64,000 nt of DNA, from contig JAUILZ010000002.1 of NCBI GenBank assembly GCA_030432755.1, positions 124,001 to 188,000 of the forward strand. Reading direction: 5' to 3'. Source of the stretch: Gammaproteobacteria bacterium. Its GTDB lineage: Bacteria; Pseudomonadota; Gammaproteobacteria; Arenicellales; Poriferihabitantaceae. Below, in pieces: positions 51,330 through 63,236 of the stretch. Position 1 is the first letter of the stretch, and the number at the start of each line of letters is the position of its first letter. Below the pieces are notes generated by a model. It had not been told where the DNA came from. It saw only the letters and a program-made list of their open reading frames with translations, and did not search any database. The position numbers were made by a program, and so were the translations under genes.

Positions 51330-52034
51330 ATGAACATCGCTGATTCCTGGCGTCGATGGCTGGTGCCGGCCCTGCTGGCAGGGCTGTTCGCGCCCTCCGT
51401 CGGCGCCGAGGCCGGCGTCACCGGCAGAAATCACGGCGTCTCCATACCGGACCGGGTGTTCCGCGCCGCGATCCCGGTATGTTACGACTTCCGCTGCCGC
51501 TCGCGCGAAGTCGTGTCGCTGAGCGACGAGGAATGGGATACCGTGGTCGGCTGGTTCCGCGAGCCCGCGGCCACGCCGGCCGGGGAACGCGACCAGATCC
51601 GGCGCGCCATTGGCTGGCTGGAAGTGCTGGTGGGGCGGCATACGCCCACCCACCGCGATCTCGCGGCGGATGAACTGGAAGAACCCAGGCGACCCGGTCA
51701 GCTCGACTGCATCGACGAGTCGGTCAACACCACCACTTATCTCCGGCTGCTCGAGTACAACGGCCTCTTGCAGCACCACGAGGTTATCGAGGAAGCCTAC
51801 CGGCGCGCGATATTTGATCAGCACTGGGCGGGGCAGATCCGCGAGATCGGGAGTGGCACGCGCTACGTGGTGGATTCGTGGTTCCAGCCCAACGGCTATC
51901 TCCCGATCATCCAGAACAGCGAGGACTGGGAGGACATCACCATGCTCACCGCGGTGGTGGACAACAGGCCGGACGAGGAAGGCAAGGAGGTCAAGCGATC
52001 CTTCTGGCACCGCTTGCTCCGTGGGGGCGACTGA
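51330..52034 (+). CDS. Exported protein, possible transglutaminase-like cysteine enzyme
   Basis: 234-residue protein with a signal peptide (MNIADSWRRWLVPALLAGLF, cleavage near GA at 26). No named family was recognised, but a Cys-His-Asp order resembling transglutaminase-like peptidases is visible: C127 in GQLDCIDESVNTTTYLRLLE, H165 in DQHWAGQI, and D182 in RYVVDSWFQPNGY. Two other cysteines (C51, C56) could form a disulfide. Overlaps nothing and stands 36 bases behind the LysR gene and 69 bases before mnmA. Could be a periplasmic processing enzyme; function is a prediction from motif spacing. Confidence 0.65.
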   Translation: MNIADSWRRWLVPALLAGLFAPSVGAEAGVTGRNHGVSIPDRVFRAAIPVCYDFRCRSREVVSLSDEEWDTVVGWFREPAATPAGERDQIRRAIGWLEVLVGRHTPTHRDLAADELEEPRRPGQLDCIDESVNTTTYLRLLEYNGLLQHHEVIEEAYRRAIFDQHWAGQIREIGSGTRYVVDSWFQPNGYLPIIQNSEDWEDITMLTAVVDNRPDEEGKEVKRSFWHRLLRGGD

Positions 52035-52103
52035 AGAAGATATCGAGGAGAACGCCGGATCATTGACAGCCGCCGTTCCCGAATACAGGGGTAACAGTAA
52101 ATC

Positions 52104-53174
52104 GTGGATAGCGTAATCGTTGGCATGTCCGGCGGGGTCGACTCGTCGGTGGCGGCCGCCAGGCTGCTGGAGCAGGGGCATCGCGTCACCGGCCTGTTCA
52201 TGAAGAACTGGGAGGAGGACGATACCGAGGAATACTGCTCCGCGGCGGAAGATCTCAAGGACGCGCAGGAAGTCTGCAAGACCCTCGAGATCGAGCTGCG
52301 CACGGTGAACTTCTCCCACGAGTACTGGAACAACGTGTTCCAGCATTTCCTCAGCGAGTACCGTGCAGGCCGTACCCCGAACCCGGACGTGGTCTGCAAC
52401 AAGGAAATCAAGTTCAAGGAATTCCTGCGCTGGGCGCTGGATCTTGGCGCCGACTATATCGCCACCGGTCACTATGCCCGACTGCAGCGGCGCAACCGTC
52501 ACTTCCTCCTGCGCAAGGGTCGTGACGCCAACAAGGACCAGAGCTACTTTCTCCATACCCTGGACCAGGAAGCGCTGCGATACACAAACTTTCCCATCGG
52601 CGAGATGCAGAAGGAACGGGTGCGCTCGATGGCGCGCGACCTCGGCCTGCCGGTGCACGACAAGAAGGACAGCACCGGCATCTGCTTTATCGGCGAGCGA
52701 CGCTTCAACGACTTCCTCAGCCGCTTCCTGCCGGCACGACGGGGCCAGATCAAGTCCCTCGACGGCGAGGTCCTGGGCGAGCACCTCGGCTGCTATTACT
52801 ACACCATCGGCCAGCGCCAGGGGCTCGGAATAGGTGGCGAGGGCGAGGCCTGGTACGTGGCGCAGAAAGACATCAAGCGCAACATCCTCTACGTCGTCCA
52901 GGGCCATAACCACGAAGCGCTGATGCACCGCGTGGTGCTCGCCGAAAACCTGCACTGGATCAGCGGCATGCCACCGGTACTGCCAACGTTGTGCCGGGCG
53001 AAGACGCGCTACCGCCAGGAGGACCAGTCCTGCGTGATCTCCATGATCGGCCCGAATTTCTCCCGTATCGTCTTTGACGAACCGCAGTGGGCGGTCACCC
53101 CGGGGCAGTCCATCGTGTTCTACAACGAGGACATCTGCATCGGCGGCGGCATCATCCGTTCGGCGCAGGATTGA
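52104..53174 (+). CDS. mnmA: tRNA-specific 2-thiouridylase
   Basis: 356-residue tRNA modification enzyme introducing sulfur at U34 of Lys, Glu and Gln tRNAs. PP-loop ATP site VGMSGGVDSSVAA at the N-terminus, catalytic cysteines in NPDVVCNKEIKF and STGICFIGER. GTG start at 52104. In many gammaproteobacteria hflD lies between mnmA and purB; here a repeat cluster occupies that gap. Confidence 0.94.
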   Translation: MDSVIVGMSGGVDSSVAAARLLEQGHRVTGLFMKNWEEDDTEEYCSAAEDLKDAQEVCKTLEIELRTVNFSHEYWNNVFQHFLSEYRAGRTPNPDVVCNKEIKFKEFLRWALDLGADYIATGHYARLQRRNRHFLLRKGRDANKDQSYFLHTLDQEALRYTNFPIGEMQKERVRSMARDLGLPVHDKKDSTGICFIGERRFNDFLSRFLPARRGQIKSLDGEVLGEHLGCYYYTIGQRQGLGIGGEGEAWYVAQKDIKRNILYVVQGHNHEALMHRVVLAENLHWISGMPPVLPTLCRAKTRYRQEDQSCVISMIGPNFSRIVFDEPQWAVTPGQSIVFYNEDICIGGGIIRSAQD

Positions 53175-53204
53175 GTTCACCTGTCTCTGACAGGACGTAG
53201 CCCG

Positions 53205-53326
53205 GAACCCCGGCGAAGGCTGGGGCCAGGATCCATGTCGAACCGAAGTGCACGCTCTCAGCATGGACGCCAGCCTGCGCTGGCGTTTCGTTAGATCGCA
53301 ATCCCGGCGAAGGCTGGGATCCATTG
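53205..53326. repeat. REPIN-like palindromic repeat cluster (locus D)
   Basis: Three units: CCCCGGC-GAAG-GCTGGGG (53208-53225), inverted CGCCAGC-CTGC-GCTGGCG preceded by ATGGA (53263-53285), and ATCCCGGC-GAAG-GCTGGGAT followed by CCATTGG (53301-53326). They fill the 262-base mnmA-purB gap, which has no gene. Confidence 0.72.
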
Positions 53327-53421
53327 GTAAGTGCGGCACAGTGTTCACCTGATAGAGTGCGCCGGCAGGCGGGGTATCAGCTTGGAGCGAGGGGCCCTGT
53401 GCTATCATTCGCCGCCCCTGA

Positions 53422-55538
<2,117 letters not shown>

Positions 55539-55540
55539 CG

Positions 55541-56635
55541 ATGTACCTGCTGGCGAAACCACTGCTCATGCGCATGGACCCGGAGCGCAGCCACGACCTG
55601 GTCATCTCCGGGCTCGCGCGCGCCTCCCGAAGTCCCGCGGGAATTCGAGCGTTGCGGGCCGCCTGGGGCCGCCGGGCGACTTCCCTGCCAGTCAAAGTCA
55701 TGGGCATCGAATTCCCCAATCCCGTGGGTCTCGCCGCGGGGCTCGACAAGCAGGGAAATGCCGGCGCCGCGCTCGGCGCGCTCGGCTTCGGCTGGGTGGA
55801 ACTCGGCACCGTGACTCCGCTGCCCCAGGACGGTAATCCACGGCCGCGCATGTTTCGCCTGGTCACGCGCGAGGCGATCATCAATCGCATGGGCTTCAAC
55901 AGCATCGGGCTCGACGCTTTCCTCGCCAACCTGGAGGCGATGCCGCGGGACGTGATCCGTGGCATCAACATCGGCAAGAACGCGGCCACGCCGGTGGAGC
56001 GCGCGGCGGACGACTATCTCGCCTGCCTGGACGCGGTGCACCGCCACGCCGACTACGTCACCATAAACATCTCCTCACCCAACACGCGCAACCTGCGCGA
56101 CCTGCAGGAGGATCGCGCACTGGACGCCCTGCTGGAGGCGATCTCCACGCGAGCCGATGCGCTAAATTCGAAGAACGGGCGAAAGGTGCCGCTGGTGCTG
56201 AAGGTGGCGCCGGACCTCGACGATGGCCAGGTGCAAGCCATCGCAAACCTCGTCAAGCGACACGGGATCGACGCGGTGGCGGCCACCAACACTACCATCA
56301 GCCGCGACGCGGTGACCGGTCTGCCGCATGCCGACGAAACGGGCGGGCTTAGCGGCCCGCCGTTACGCGACCTCGCCACGCGGATCATCGCCGCGCTACA
56401 CGCGGAGCTGGGCGGCGTGACGCCGATCATCGGCATCGGCGGCATCGACAGCGCCGATGCCGCGCTCAGGAAGATTTCCGCTGGCGCAAGCCTGGTACAG
56501 ATCTACACCGGTCTCATCTACCGCGGACCCGGGCTCGTCGCCGAAGTGGTCAACGGCCTTGCGCGAGCCTGCAGGTATGCCGGCCATGACAACGACACCG
56601 CGGCCTGGCTGAGCACACTGCACGATCATGACTGA
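55541..56635 (+). CDS. pyrD: Dihydroorotate dehydrogenase (quinone), class 2
   Basis: 364-residue membrane-associated flavoenzyme of pyrimidine synthesis. The N-terminal amphipathic helical segment (YLLAKPLLMRMDPERSHDL) marks the class 2 enzyme that passes electrons to quinone. FMN-binding PVGLAAGLDKQGNA and the region NISSPNTRNLRDLQ with the catalytic Ser are visible. ATG at 55541 is used, 2 bases after the previous stop. Confidence 0.95.
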   Translation: MYLLAKPLLMRMDPERSHDLVISGLARASRSPAGIRALRAAWGRRATSLPVKVMGIEFPNPVGLAAGLDKQGNAGAALGALGFGWVELGTVTPLPQDGNPRPRMFRLVTREAIINRMGFNSIGLDAFLANLEAMPRDVIRGINIGKNAATPVERAADDYLACLDAVHRHADYVTINISSPNTRNLRDLQEDRALDALLEAISTRADALNSKNGRKVPLVLKVAPDLDDGQVQAIANLVKRHGIDAVAATNTTISRDAVTGLPHADETGGLSGPPLRDLATRIIAALHAELGGVTPIIGIGGIDSADAALRKISAGASLVQIYTGLIYRGPGLVAEVVNGLARACRYAGHDNDTAAWLSTLHDHD

Positions 56636-57515
56636 GATCTCATTCAATCACGACTTCACATTCCGCTACGGCGAAATGGAAGCCGTGGCGCCCGGCATCC
56701 GCCGGGTAGTCGCGCGCAATCCCGGCCCTTTCACCGGCCCGGGTACCGGCACCTACATCATTGGCGAGGGAGAGGTCGCGGTGATCGACCCGGGCCCGAT
56801 GCTGCCGGATCACGTCGACGCGATCATCAGCGGCCTTGGCGCGGAACGCGTGAGCCATATCCTGGTGACCCATACCCATGTCGACCACTCGCCCGCGTCG
56901 CGCCTGCTGCGCGAACGCACCGGCGCGGCGACCTTCAGCTTCGGTCCGCATGCGGCCTCCTCCGCCGGCGATCTCGAGGGTGGCGTGGACCGCGACTTCG
57001 AGCCGGACTTCACGGTCGCGGGTGGCGAACAAATTCATGGTAACGGCTGGAGCGTGGAGGCGGTTCACACACCGGGACATTGCTCCAACCATATCTGCTT
57101 CGCCTGTCCGGAACTCGATGCGCTGTTCTGCGGTGACCATGTCATGGCGTGGGCAACGCCGGTTATCATCCCGCCAGACGGCAGCATCGCCGACTACCTG
57201 CGAAGCCTCGATCGTCTCCAGGAATGGAAACGTCATACCTTCTACCCAACCCATGGCACGCCCATCATGCAGGCTGGCGACTATCTCGACCAGGTCCGCG
57301 ACCATCGCCTGGCCCGCGTGGAACAGGTGTCGGCGGCACTTGCCGAGGGTCGCGACAACCTCGCGGCGCTGCGGGCGCACGTCTACCCGGACATACCGGA
57401 GAGACTGCATGGCGGCGCGGAATTGTCCCTGCTCGCCTCGCTGCGTTATCTCGTGGAGCATGGCCGCGCAATCGAGATTCCCGAGAACCGCGAAACGCGT
57501 TTCCATCCCGCGTGA
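56628..57515 (+). CDS. Metallo-beta-lactamase fold hydrolase
   Basis: 295-residue MBL-fold enzyme. Zinc motif THTHVDHSPASRLL, then His in THTPGHCSNHICF and Asp in CGDHVMAW, then the late His in YPTHGTPI. The C-terminal winged-helix-like part (ARVEQVSAALAEGRDNLAALRAHVYPDIPE, read in two halves) recalls the LACTB2/endoribonuclease or glyoxalase II-like group. Overlaps pyrD by 8 bases. Substrate uncertain: RNA, acyl-thioester or acyl-CoA. Confidence 0.85.
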   Translation: MTEISFNHDFTFRYGEMEAVAPGIRRVVARNPGPFTGPGTGTYIIGEGEVAVIDPGPMLPDHVDAIISGLGAERVSHILVTHTHVDHSPASRLLRERTGAATFSFGPHAASSAGDLEGGVDRDFEPDFTVAGGEQIHGNGWSVEAVHTPGHCSNHICFACPELDALFCGDHVMAWATPVIIPPDGSIADYLRSLDRLQEWKRHTFYPTHGTPIMQAGDYLDQVRDHRLARVEQVSAALAEGRDNLAALRAHVYPDIPERLHGGAELSLLASLRYLVEHGRAIEIPENRETRFHPA

Positions 57516-57622
57516 TCGGCGCACCAGGGTGACCCGGCCTCCACCACAACGTGGCATGTGGTAATCACGAAGCGACGCCGATACACTGGTATCAACAGGA
57601 AGAACCGGGGGAACCGGGGCGC

Positions 57623-59908
57623 TTGAGAACTGACAACAAGATCGATCCACGCCGCGCCGCCAGGTTACGTGGTGCGCTGCTGTTCGCCGCGATCCTGCTA
57701 TTCGTGGTCGGCGTAACGCCCAACCTCGCCCAGGACTACAGCCAGATCGGCGCCACGGAACAGGTTACGGAAAGCGCGAATGCTCCCGACCAGGATCCGG
57801 CGGTCGAGGAGGATCCGCTCGACGATCCGGTCAGCGATGTCGGGGTGACCTACGACCAGGACGTCATTAGCGACTGGCAGCAGACCCGCGCCACCGTCAT
57901 GGGCGAGAACCTCGCCCGCCTGATTCGCGAGATGCCGGATTACCCGGAGGATTTCGCCCGCGCCATGGCGCGCTCCACCAGCCTGGATCTCGGCTGGACC
58001 GGCCCGAAGGTTGCGTTCACCCTGATCGGCGTGCTCCTCCTCGGCCTGGTGCTCGAACAGCTCGTCACCCGGCCCATGCTGCGCCGGCTGTATGCCCAGG
58101 TGGATGGCCGCAAGCTGAAATTCCTGCAGCGCATGCGCTCCATCCTGATGCGCGTCGTCATCCAGCTCATCGGCGTGGCGGTGCTCGCGCTGGTCACCTA
58201 TGGCGCGGTGATCTGGCTGCGTCACGACAATCCCTACTTCGAGCTGCTGTTTACCGAGTGCGTGTTCGCCCTGGCGATGCTGCGCCTGTGGATGGTCATG
58301 CTGCGCAACGTCTTCTCCCCCCGGCGCCCAGAGCTCCGGCCCATTCCCCTCGCCGACGGGCCGTCGCGCCAGCTCCATCGCTGGTTCATCGTGTTCTTCT
58401 TCATCATCGAGTACTCCGGCGCGTTCTTCACCTACCTTACCCGCGCCGGCATGTCCGAGGCCCAGCTTGCCGGTCTCCTCATCCCCTACACGCTGTCGCT
58501 GAACCTGATTATCCTGATCCAGGTGTGGACCATGCGCCACAAGATCACCGGCATGTTCATGGCGGACGGCGACGACGCGCAAGCGAGAACGCTGACCGGC
58601 TTCCTGCCGACCACGTGGCCATTCATCTTTACCGCCTGGTTGTTCCTGCTCTGGATGCTGTGGCTGTACAAGGCCTTCACCGGCCAGTGGGAAGAGGCGA
58701 ATTACGTCAGCATCTCCTGGTGGATCACCCTCGCCTTCCTCGTCGCCGACCGGATCTTCTACGGCGTGGTGCGCAATGTCACGGACATTCCCTGGCTGCA
58801 GAGCCCTACCTACGAGATCCGCGCGCGGCGTTTCATCCAGGTGGTGCAGAACGGCTTCCGCCTGCTGATGATCGCGGTGGCGGTGTACATGCTCAGCCTT
58901 GCCTGGGGTATGGGCGCCGACACGCTGATGCAGAGCGGCTTCACCCAGAAGGCCCTCGGCCAGCTCATCAACCTGCTGGTCATCGCCACCATCACCTACG
59001 TGATCTGGGAGTTCTTCAACGCCCTGATCGAGCGCAAGCTGCCCGCGGAGACCGATGCGCTCGCCTCGCTCGAGGGCGATGGCGGCGGCGCCGGCGCCAC
59101 CCGGGCGGAGACGCTTTTACCACTGATGCGCACCCTGCTCAGCGTGGTCATGTTCACCTTCGTGCTGCTCTCGGTGCTGCACTCCCTCGGTATCGCCATC
59201 ACCCCGCTGCTGGCGGGCGCCGGGGTGGTGGGCATCGCCATCGGCTTCGGCGCGCAGAAGCTGGTGCAGGACGTGCTGAGCGGCATCTTCTTTCTCGTCG
59301 ATGACGCATTTCGGAAGAACGAGTACGTCGAGATCGAGGAACTGCGCGGCACGGTGGAGAAGATCTCGCTGCGCTCGATGCAGCTCCGCCACCATCTCGG
59401 CGCGGTGCAGACGATCCCCTACGGCGAGATCAAGACGGTGAGAAACCTGAGCCGTGACTGGGTGACGATGAAGCTCGAGCTGCGCCTGCCCTACGACACC
59501 GATATCGAGCAGGTGCGGAAGATCATCAAGCGTGAGGGCCAGGCCATGCTCGAGGATCCGGAGCTCGGTTCCTGCTTCATCCTGCCGCTCAAGTCCCAGG
59601 GCGTGATGCGGGTGGAGGAGTCGGCGCTGATCGTACGCATGAAGTTCACCTGCCGCCCGGGCGAACAATGGGTTATCCGGCGCGAGGCCTATCGCCGGGT
59701 GCGCGACGCCCTCGCCGCGGACGGGATCTTCTTCGCCCACCGGGAGGTCCGGGTGCGGCTGCCGGAGGACCAGGTCACGAAGGGACTCACCGAGAACCCG
59801 GAAATGCTGCGCGAGGCGCTGCGCCAGGGCGGCGCGGCGGCGGAGGGGGCCGAGGCCGCCGCGGAAGCCGCGCGTCGTCATGGAAAGATGGACGACGACG
59901 CGATGTAG
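57623..59908 (+). CDS. Large mechanosensitive channel, MscS family
   Basis: 761 residues from a TTG at 57623, chosen as it follows a GGGG-rich site and gives a normal-length signal (RAARLRGALLFAAILLFVVG). A GTG at 57551 is also in frame. An acidic periplasmic segment follows, then about ten membrane helices, and the MscS core with pore helix and beta domain (GAGVVGIAIGFGAQKLVQDV, GIFFLVDDAFRKNEYVEI). The C-terminal alpha/beta domain ends in an Ala/Glu-rich tail. It releases solutes on hypo-osmotic shock. Confidence 0.85.
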   Translation: MRTDNKIDPRRAARLRGALLFAAILLFVVGVTPNLAQDYSQIGATEQVTESANAPDQDPAVEEDPLDDPVSDVGVTYDQDVISDWQQTRATVMGENLARLIREMPDYPEDFARAMARSTSLDLGWTGPKVAFTLIGVLLLGLVLEQLVTRPMLRRLYAQVDGRKLKFLQRMRSILMRVVIQLIGVAVLALVTYGAVIWLRHDNPYFELLFTECVFALAMLRLWMVMLRNVFSPRRPELRPIPLADGPSRQLHRWFIVFFFIIEYSGAFFTYLTRAGMSEAQLAGLLIPYTLSLNLIILIQVWTMRHKITGMFMADGDDAQARTLTGFLPTTWPFIFTAWLFLLWMLWLYKAFTGQWEEANYVSISWWITLAFLVADRIFYGVVRNVTDIPWLQSPTYEIRARRFIQVVQNGFRLLMIAVAVYMLSLAWGMGADTLMQSGFTQKALGQLINLLVIATITYVIWEFFNALIERKLPAETDALASLEGDGGGAGATRAETLLPLMRTLLSVVMFTFVLLSVLHSLGIAITPLLAGAGVVGIAIGFGAQKLVQDVLSGIFFLVDDAFRKNEYVEIEELRGTVEKISLRSMQLRHHLGAVQTIPYGEIKTVRNLSRDWVTMKLELRLPYDTDIEQVRKIIKREGQAMLEDPELGSCFILPLKSQGVMRVEESALIVRMKFTCRPGEQWVIRREAYRRVRDALAADGIFFAHREVRVRLPEDQVTKGLTENPEMLREALRQGGAAAEGAEAAAEAARRHGKMDDDAM

Positions 59909-59970
59909 GCACATTCACGCAGTTTTCAGGAAGGGGAGCGCAAATTCGTGAAAAACCCCGGGAGCAGGAA

Positions 59971-60474
59971 ATGAATCGTATACTGAAAACTCCCTTGATC
60001 TCCGCCTTCGCGCTGGCCTTGGTTGCCGGCTGGACCTCTCCCGCATTGGCGGAAACCCCGGATTTCCACGTGGCGCCGGACGCCGATCTCGGGCCCGCGG
60101 ACGTGGTAACCATCCAGATGCAGGCCCTGGGCAACAACGACGAACCCTTCGACGGCGCGGGGATCGAGATCACCTTCCGCTTCGCTTCTCCCACCAATCG
60201 CAGCGTCACCGGCCCGCTCGACCGGTTTTCCACGCTGTTTGACGGTCCCGCCTATGGACCGATGCTGAACCACAACCTGCTGGAGATCGGTATCGCGGAC
60301 GTCTCCGGGGACCAGGCGCGGGTGCCGGTATTCATCGAGTCCCCGGATGGTACCCGGCTGGCCTACGTGTTTCTGCTCGGCAGGCAACCGGAAGACAGCG
60401 AGTGCGGGCGCTGCTGGCTGACCGATTCGGTGTTTCTCATCGGCGCGACGGTCCCTGACCGGGCGAGTCTCTGA
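59971..60474 (+). CDS. Exported DUF4864-like protein (NTF2-like fold)
   Basis: 167-residue secreted protein; signal peptide with cleavage after ALA at 27. The mature part ADVVTIQMQALGNNDEPFDGAGIEITFRFASP resembles DUF4864-type NTF2-like domains (the run AGIEITFRFASPTNRSVTGP is very typical of the group). GGAGCAGGAA precedes the ATG. The C-terminus has two cysteines in DSECGRCWLTDS. Role unknown. Confidence 0.72.
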   Translation: MNRILKTPLISAFALALVAGWTSPALAETPDFHVAPDADLGPADVVTIQMQALGNNDEPFDGAGIEITFRFASPTNRSVTGPLDRFSTLFDGPAYGPMLNHNLLEIGIADVSGDQARVPVFIESPDGTRLAYVFLLGRQPEDSECGRCWLTDSVFLIGATVPDRASL

Positions 60475-60655
60475 CCCGTGTGACCGACCTCCCGGCTCGG
60501 GCCGGATACAGCGCCGCGTCCTCGCCGCAGCGCCGGGTAAAATGGTCGCTCATGGAGGTCGATCGCGGTTGCCCACAGGCGGCCCCGCGGCGATAATCGC
60601 GCCCCTCCCGCGTTCCCACGCGCCCGCAATTCCCCGCTTTTCGAGAGGTACCGCA

Positions 60656-62017
60656 ATGAATGCTCCGCTGACCAACATGACCAATTCCCAGCTGCTGGAG
60701 CGGGACGGGCAGCACATGATCCATCCCCTGCACCACACCGCCGGCCACAATGCCGGCCGCGTCTGGGTCCAGGGAGAGGGTTCGTTTCTCACCGACGCCG
60801 ACGGCAACCGCGTGATCGACGGCCTGTCCTCGCTGTGGAACGTGAGCGCCGGCCACAGCCGTCCCGAACTCGCGGAGGCCGCGTTCCGCCAGATGAACCA
60901 GCTCGCTTTTTCCTCGAGCTATGCCGGCGGCTCCAATCCGCCCGCCATCGAACTGGCGGAGCGCCTTGCCGGAATCTGCTACCCCGGTATCAACAATTTC
61001 TACTTCACCTCCGGCGGCGGCGAGGCCACCGACAGCAACATCAAGCTGGCGCGCTTCTACTGGAAGGCGAAGGGCAAGCCGGAGAAAACCCGCGTGATCT
61101 CCCGCATGTGGGGCTACCACGGCGTAACCATGGCGGCGATGTGCGCCACCGGAATCGAAGGCTACTGGAAGGCGTTCGAGCCGCGCTTCCCGGGGTTCAG
61201 CCACATCCCCTCTCCCGACCCGTACCACTACCCGCAGCCTGAAGACGGCTCCTCCCAGGGCATCGCCGCGGCCAACGAGCTGGAGAAGGAGATCCTGCGT
61301 TGCGGCGCGGACACCGTGGCGATGTTCATCGCCGAGCCGGTCCAGGGCGCCGGCGGCGTGATTCCTGCCCAGGACGACTATTTTGGCCGCATCCGCGAGA
61401 TCTGCGACCAGTACGAGGTACTGTTCGTGGCGGACGAGGTCATCACCGGTTTCGGCCGTACCGGGAAGATGTTCGCCCTCGAGCATTACGGCGTCGAGCC
61501 CGACCTGATCCAGTTCGCCAAGTCCATCACCTCCGGCGCCCTGCCACTGGGCGGGATCGGCATGAGCGACGAGATCGCGGAGACCGTGCGCGGCAGCGCA
61601 TCACCCTGGATGCACGCCTACACCTACAGCGGTCACCCCACCACCTGCGCCGTGGCCCTCGCGACCCTCGACATCATCGAGAAGGAAGACCTGCCCGGCC
61701 AGGCCGCGAGCCATGGCGAGGCCATGCTGCAAAAGTACCGCGACGCCCTCGGCAATCATCCCCACGTGGGCGACATCCGCGGCAAGGGCATGATGCACGG
61801 TATCGAGATCGTCAAGGACAAGGCGACGAAGGAATGGTTCGAACCGTCATTCGGCCTCGGCGCCAAGCTCACCAAGGCGATGCTCGACCGCGGTCTCTAC
61901 ACCCGCGTGCGCAGCGAGATCATCTGCAGCGCCCCACCGCTCAACACCGACGAGGCCACCCTCGACCGGATGGTGGAGATCGTTCGTGACGCCGTGATCG
62001 AGGTACTGGGGAGCTAG
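60656..62017 (+). CDS. Class III PLP aminotransferase (omega-amino acid/amine:pyruvate type)
   Basis: 453-residue aminotransferase, fold type I, group III. The PLP region reads IAEPVQGAGGVI, VADEVITGFGRTGKM, and the catalytic Lys is in LIQFAKSITSGALPLGGIGM. N-terminal HPLHHTAGHNAGRVWVQGEG is typical of beta-alanine/putrescine/taurine:pyruvate transaminases. AGAGG lies 8 bases before the ATG. Might degrade polyamines imported by the Pot-type system; that link is inference. Confidence 0.87.
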   Translation: MNAPLTNMTNSQLLERDGQHMIHPLHHTAGHNAGRVWVQGEGSFLTDADGNRVIDGLSSLWNVSAGHSRPELAEAAFRQMNQLAFSSSYAGGSNPPAIELAERLAGICYPGINNFYFTSGGGEATDSNIKLARFYWKAKGKPEKTRVISRMWGYHGVTMAAMCATGIEGYWKAFEPRFPGFSHIPSPDPYHYPQPEDGSSQGIAAANELEKEILRCGADTVAMFIAEPVQGAGGVIPAQDDYFGRIREICDQYEVLFVADEVITGFGRTGKMFALEHYGVEPDLIQFAKSITSGALPLGGIGMSDEIAETVRGSASPWMHAYTYSGHPTTCAVALATLDIIEKEDLPGQAASHGEAMLQKYRDALGNHPHVGDIRGKGMMHGIEIVKDKATKEWFEPSFGLGAKLTKAMLDRGLYTRVRSEIICSAPPLNTDEATLDRMVEIVRDAVIEVLGS

Positions 62018-62061
62018 CAATCTGCCCTGTGCGCGAGACGGCCAGGAAAATTCAGGATGAG

Positions 62062-63189
62062 ATGACCAGGACACCCAACCATACCAATCATCACTACCTC
62101 TCCAGCGGGAAGAGAGGATGGATCCGTGGACCCGTTTTACTAATCATCTGTACCGGACTTTATCTCGGCTTGAGCTCCGCCAGCCTGGCGAATAACGAGT
62201 CGCTCGAAATGGCCACCCGGGAGATACGGGGCCACCTGGAGAACCAGTTCAAGGAGGTCACCGGCCTCGGCTTCAGGGAATTCCATTGTGACTATCCGGA
62301 TACCTGGCCCACCAGCCGGGAGTTCACCTGTTTCGCGACCGACGATGAAAGCGACCACTTCATCTATCGCATCATCCTCGGGGAAGGACAGGAGGGTCCG
62401 CTGATATCAATGATGCAGCCGGCCAGCCAGCTGAACACCTCGGGCCTGGCTACGATCTCCCGTCCCGTTGAAGCGTTCCTGATTGCGTTCGTCGCCGAGG
62501 ATTGGGACGGCGCACTGGCATCGCTGTCCCCGGAGTTACGTGACAAGCTGGGCCTCGAGGGTCTGCGCGACATCCTCGCGCCCCTGAGGGCCAGGCTTGG
62601 AAACGTCTCCAATCCGGAGGTGCGGTTCTATGCCAGCCCCCAGGAGGGGCTGCATCAACTGGAGTACACGCTCGACAGCGCACAGGGCGGTGTCGTGGGC
62701 CGTTTTCGATTGCGTATCGATTCAGAGAACAATCCCCAGGTCATCGCCTTCCTGGTCACGTCGGAACCCGGTGGCCCGCTACAGGCCATCCTGCTGGAGG
62801 AGACCGGCAAGGCAGCGCTCGGGCAGTTCTTCGACCAGCCGATAAGGCGAATCGATGGCCCCCTGGATAGCCTCCGGTATATCGGCGATAACGTCAATCT
62901 GGACGTCACCCTGCAGGACGGCTCCACCGTCAAGGCGCGCATCGAACAGCACGGATCCTCCTTTGATGTCGACGGCAACGACTACCGCTTCAATGTGCTC
63001 GACGCCAGGACTCTCATCGGCCTGTACCTCGCATCCAGTGACAGGCCGGTCAAGGTCATCGATTGCCCGGGCAGCGTCGCCCCGGACGGCGGGCATGTCG
63101 ATTGCATGGTCACGTTTACCGATGATTCAAGAAAGGAATTCCGGTTGCTGCGCCGTGGCGGCGAGCATCGCCTCGTGGAAGCCGAATAG
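62062..63189 (+). CDS. Exported protein with two DUF4333-like cysteine modules
   Basis: 375-residue protein with one N-terminal membrane/signal segment (GPVLLIICTGLYLGLSSASL) and a long polar lead. Two similar cysteine pairs flank the molecule: FHCDYPDTWPTSREFTCFA near the start and IDCPGSVAPDGGHVDCMV near the end, each resembling a DUF4333-type unit with one disulfide. Between them is an NTF2/DUF3887-like helix-sheet region (FLIAFVAEDWDGALASLSPE). ATG at 62062 has AGGA 5 bases before it; a GTG at 62029 is less likely. Function unknown. Confidence 0.65.
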   Translation: MTRTPNHTNHHYLSSGKRGWIRGPVLLIICTGLYLGLSSASLANNESLEMATREIRGHLENQFKEVTGLGFREFHCDYPDTWPTSREFTCFATDDESDHFIYRIILGEGQEGPLISMMQPASQLNTSGLATISRPVEAFLIAFVAEDWDGALASLSPELRDKLGLEGLRDILAPLRARLGNVSNPEVRFYASPQEGLHQLEYTLDSAQGGVVGRFRLRIDSENNPQVIAFLVTSEPGGPLQAILLEETGKAALGQFFDQPIRRIDGPLDSLRYIGDNVNLDVTLQDGSTVKARIEQHGSSFDVDGNDYRFNVLDARTLIGLYLASSDRPVKVIDCPGSVAPDGGHVDCMVTFTDDSRKEFRLLRRGGEHRLVEAE

Positions 63190-63236
63190 CTGAGCCTGTC
63201 CTGCACCACGGGATTGCGGGGTTGCCTTCGGGCCGG

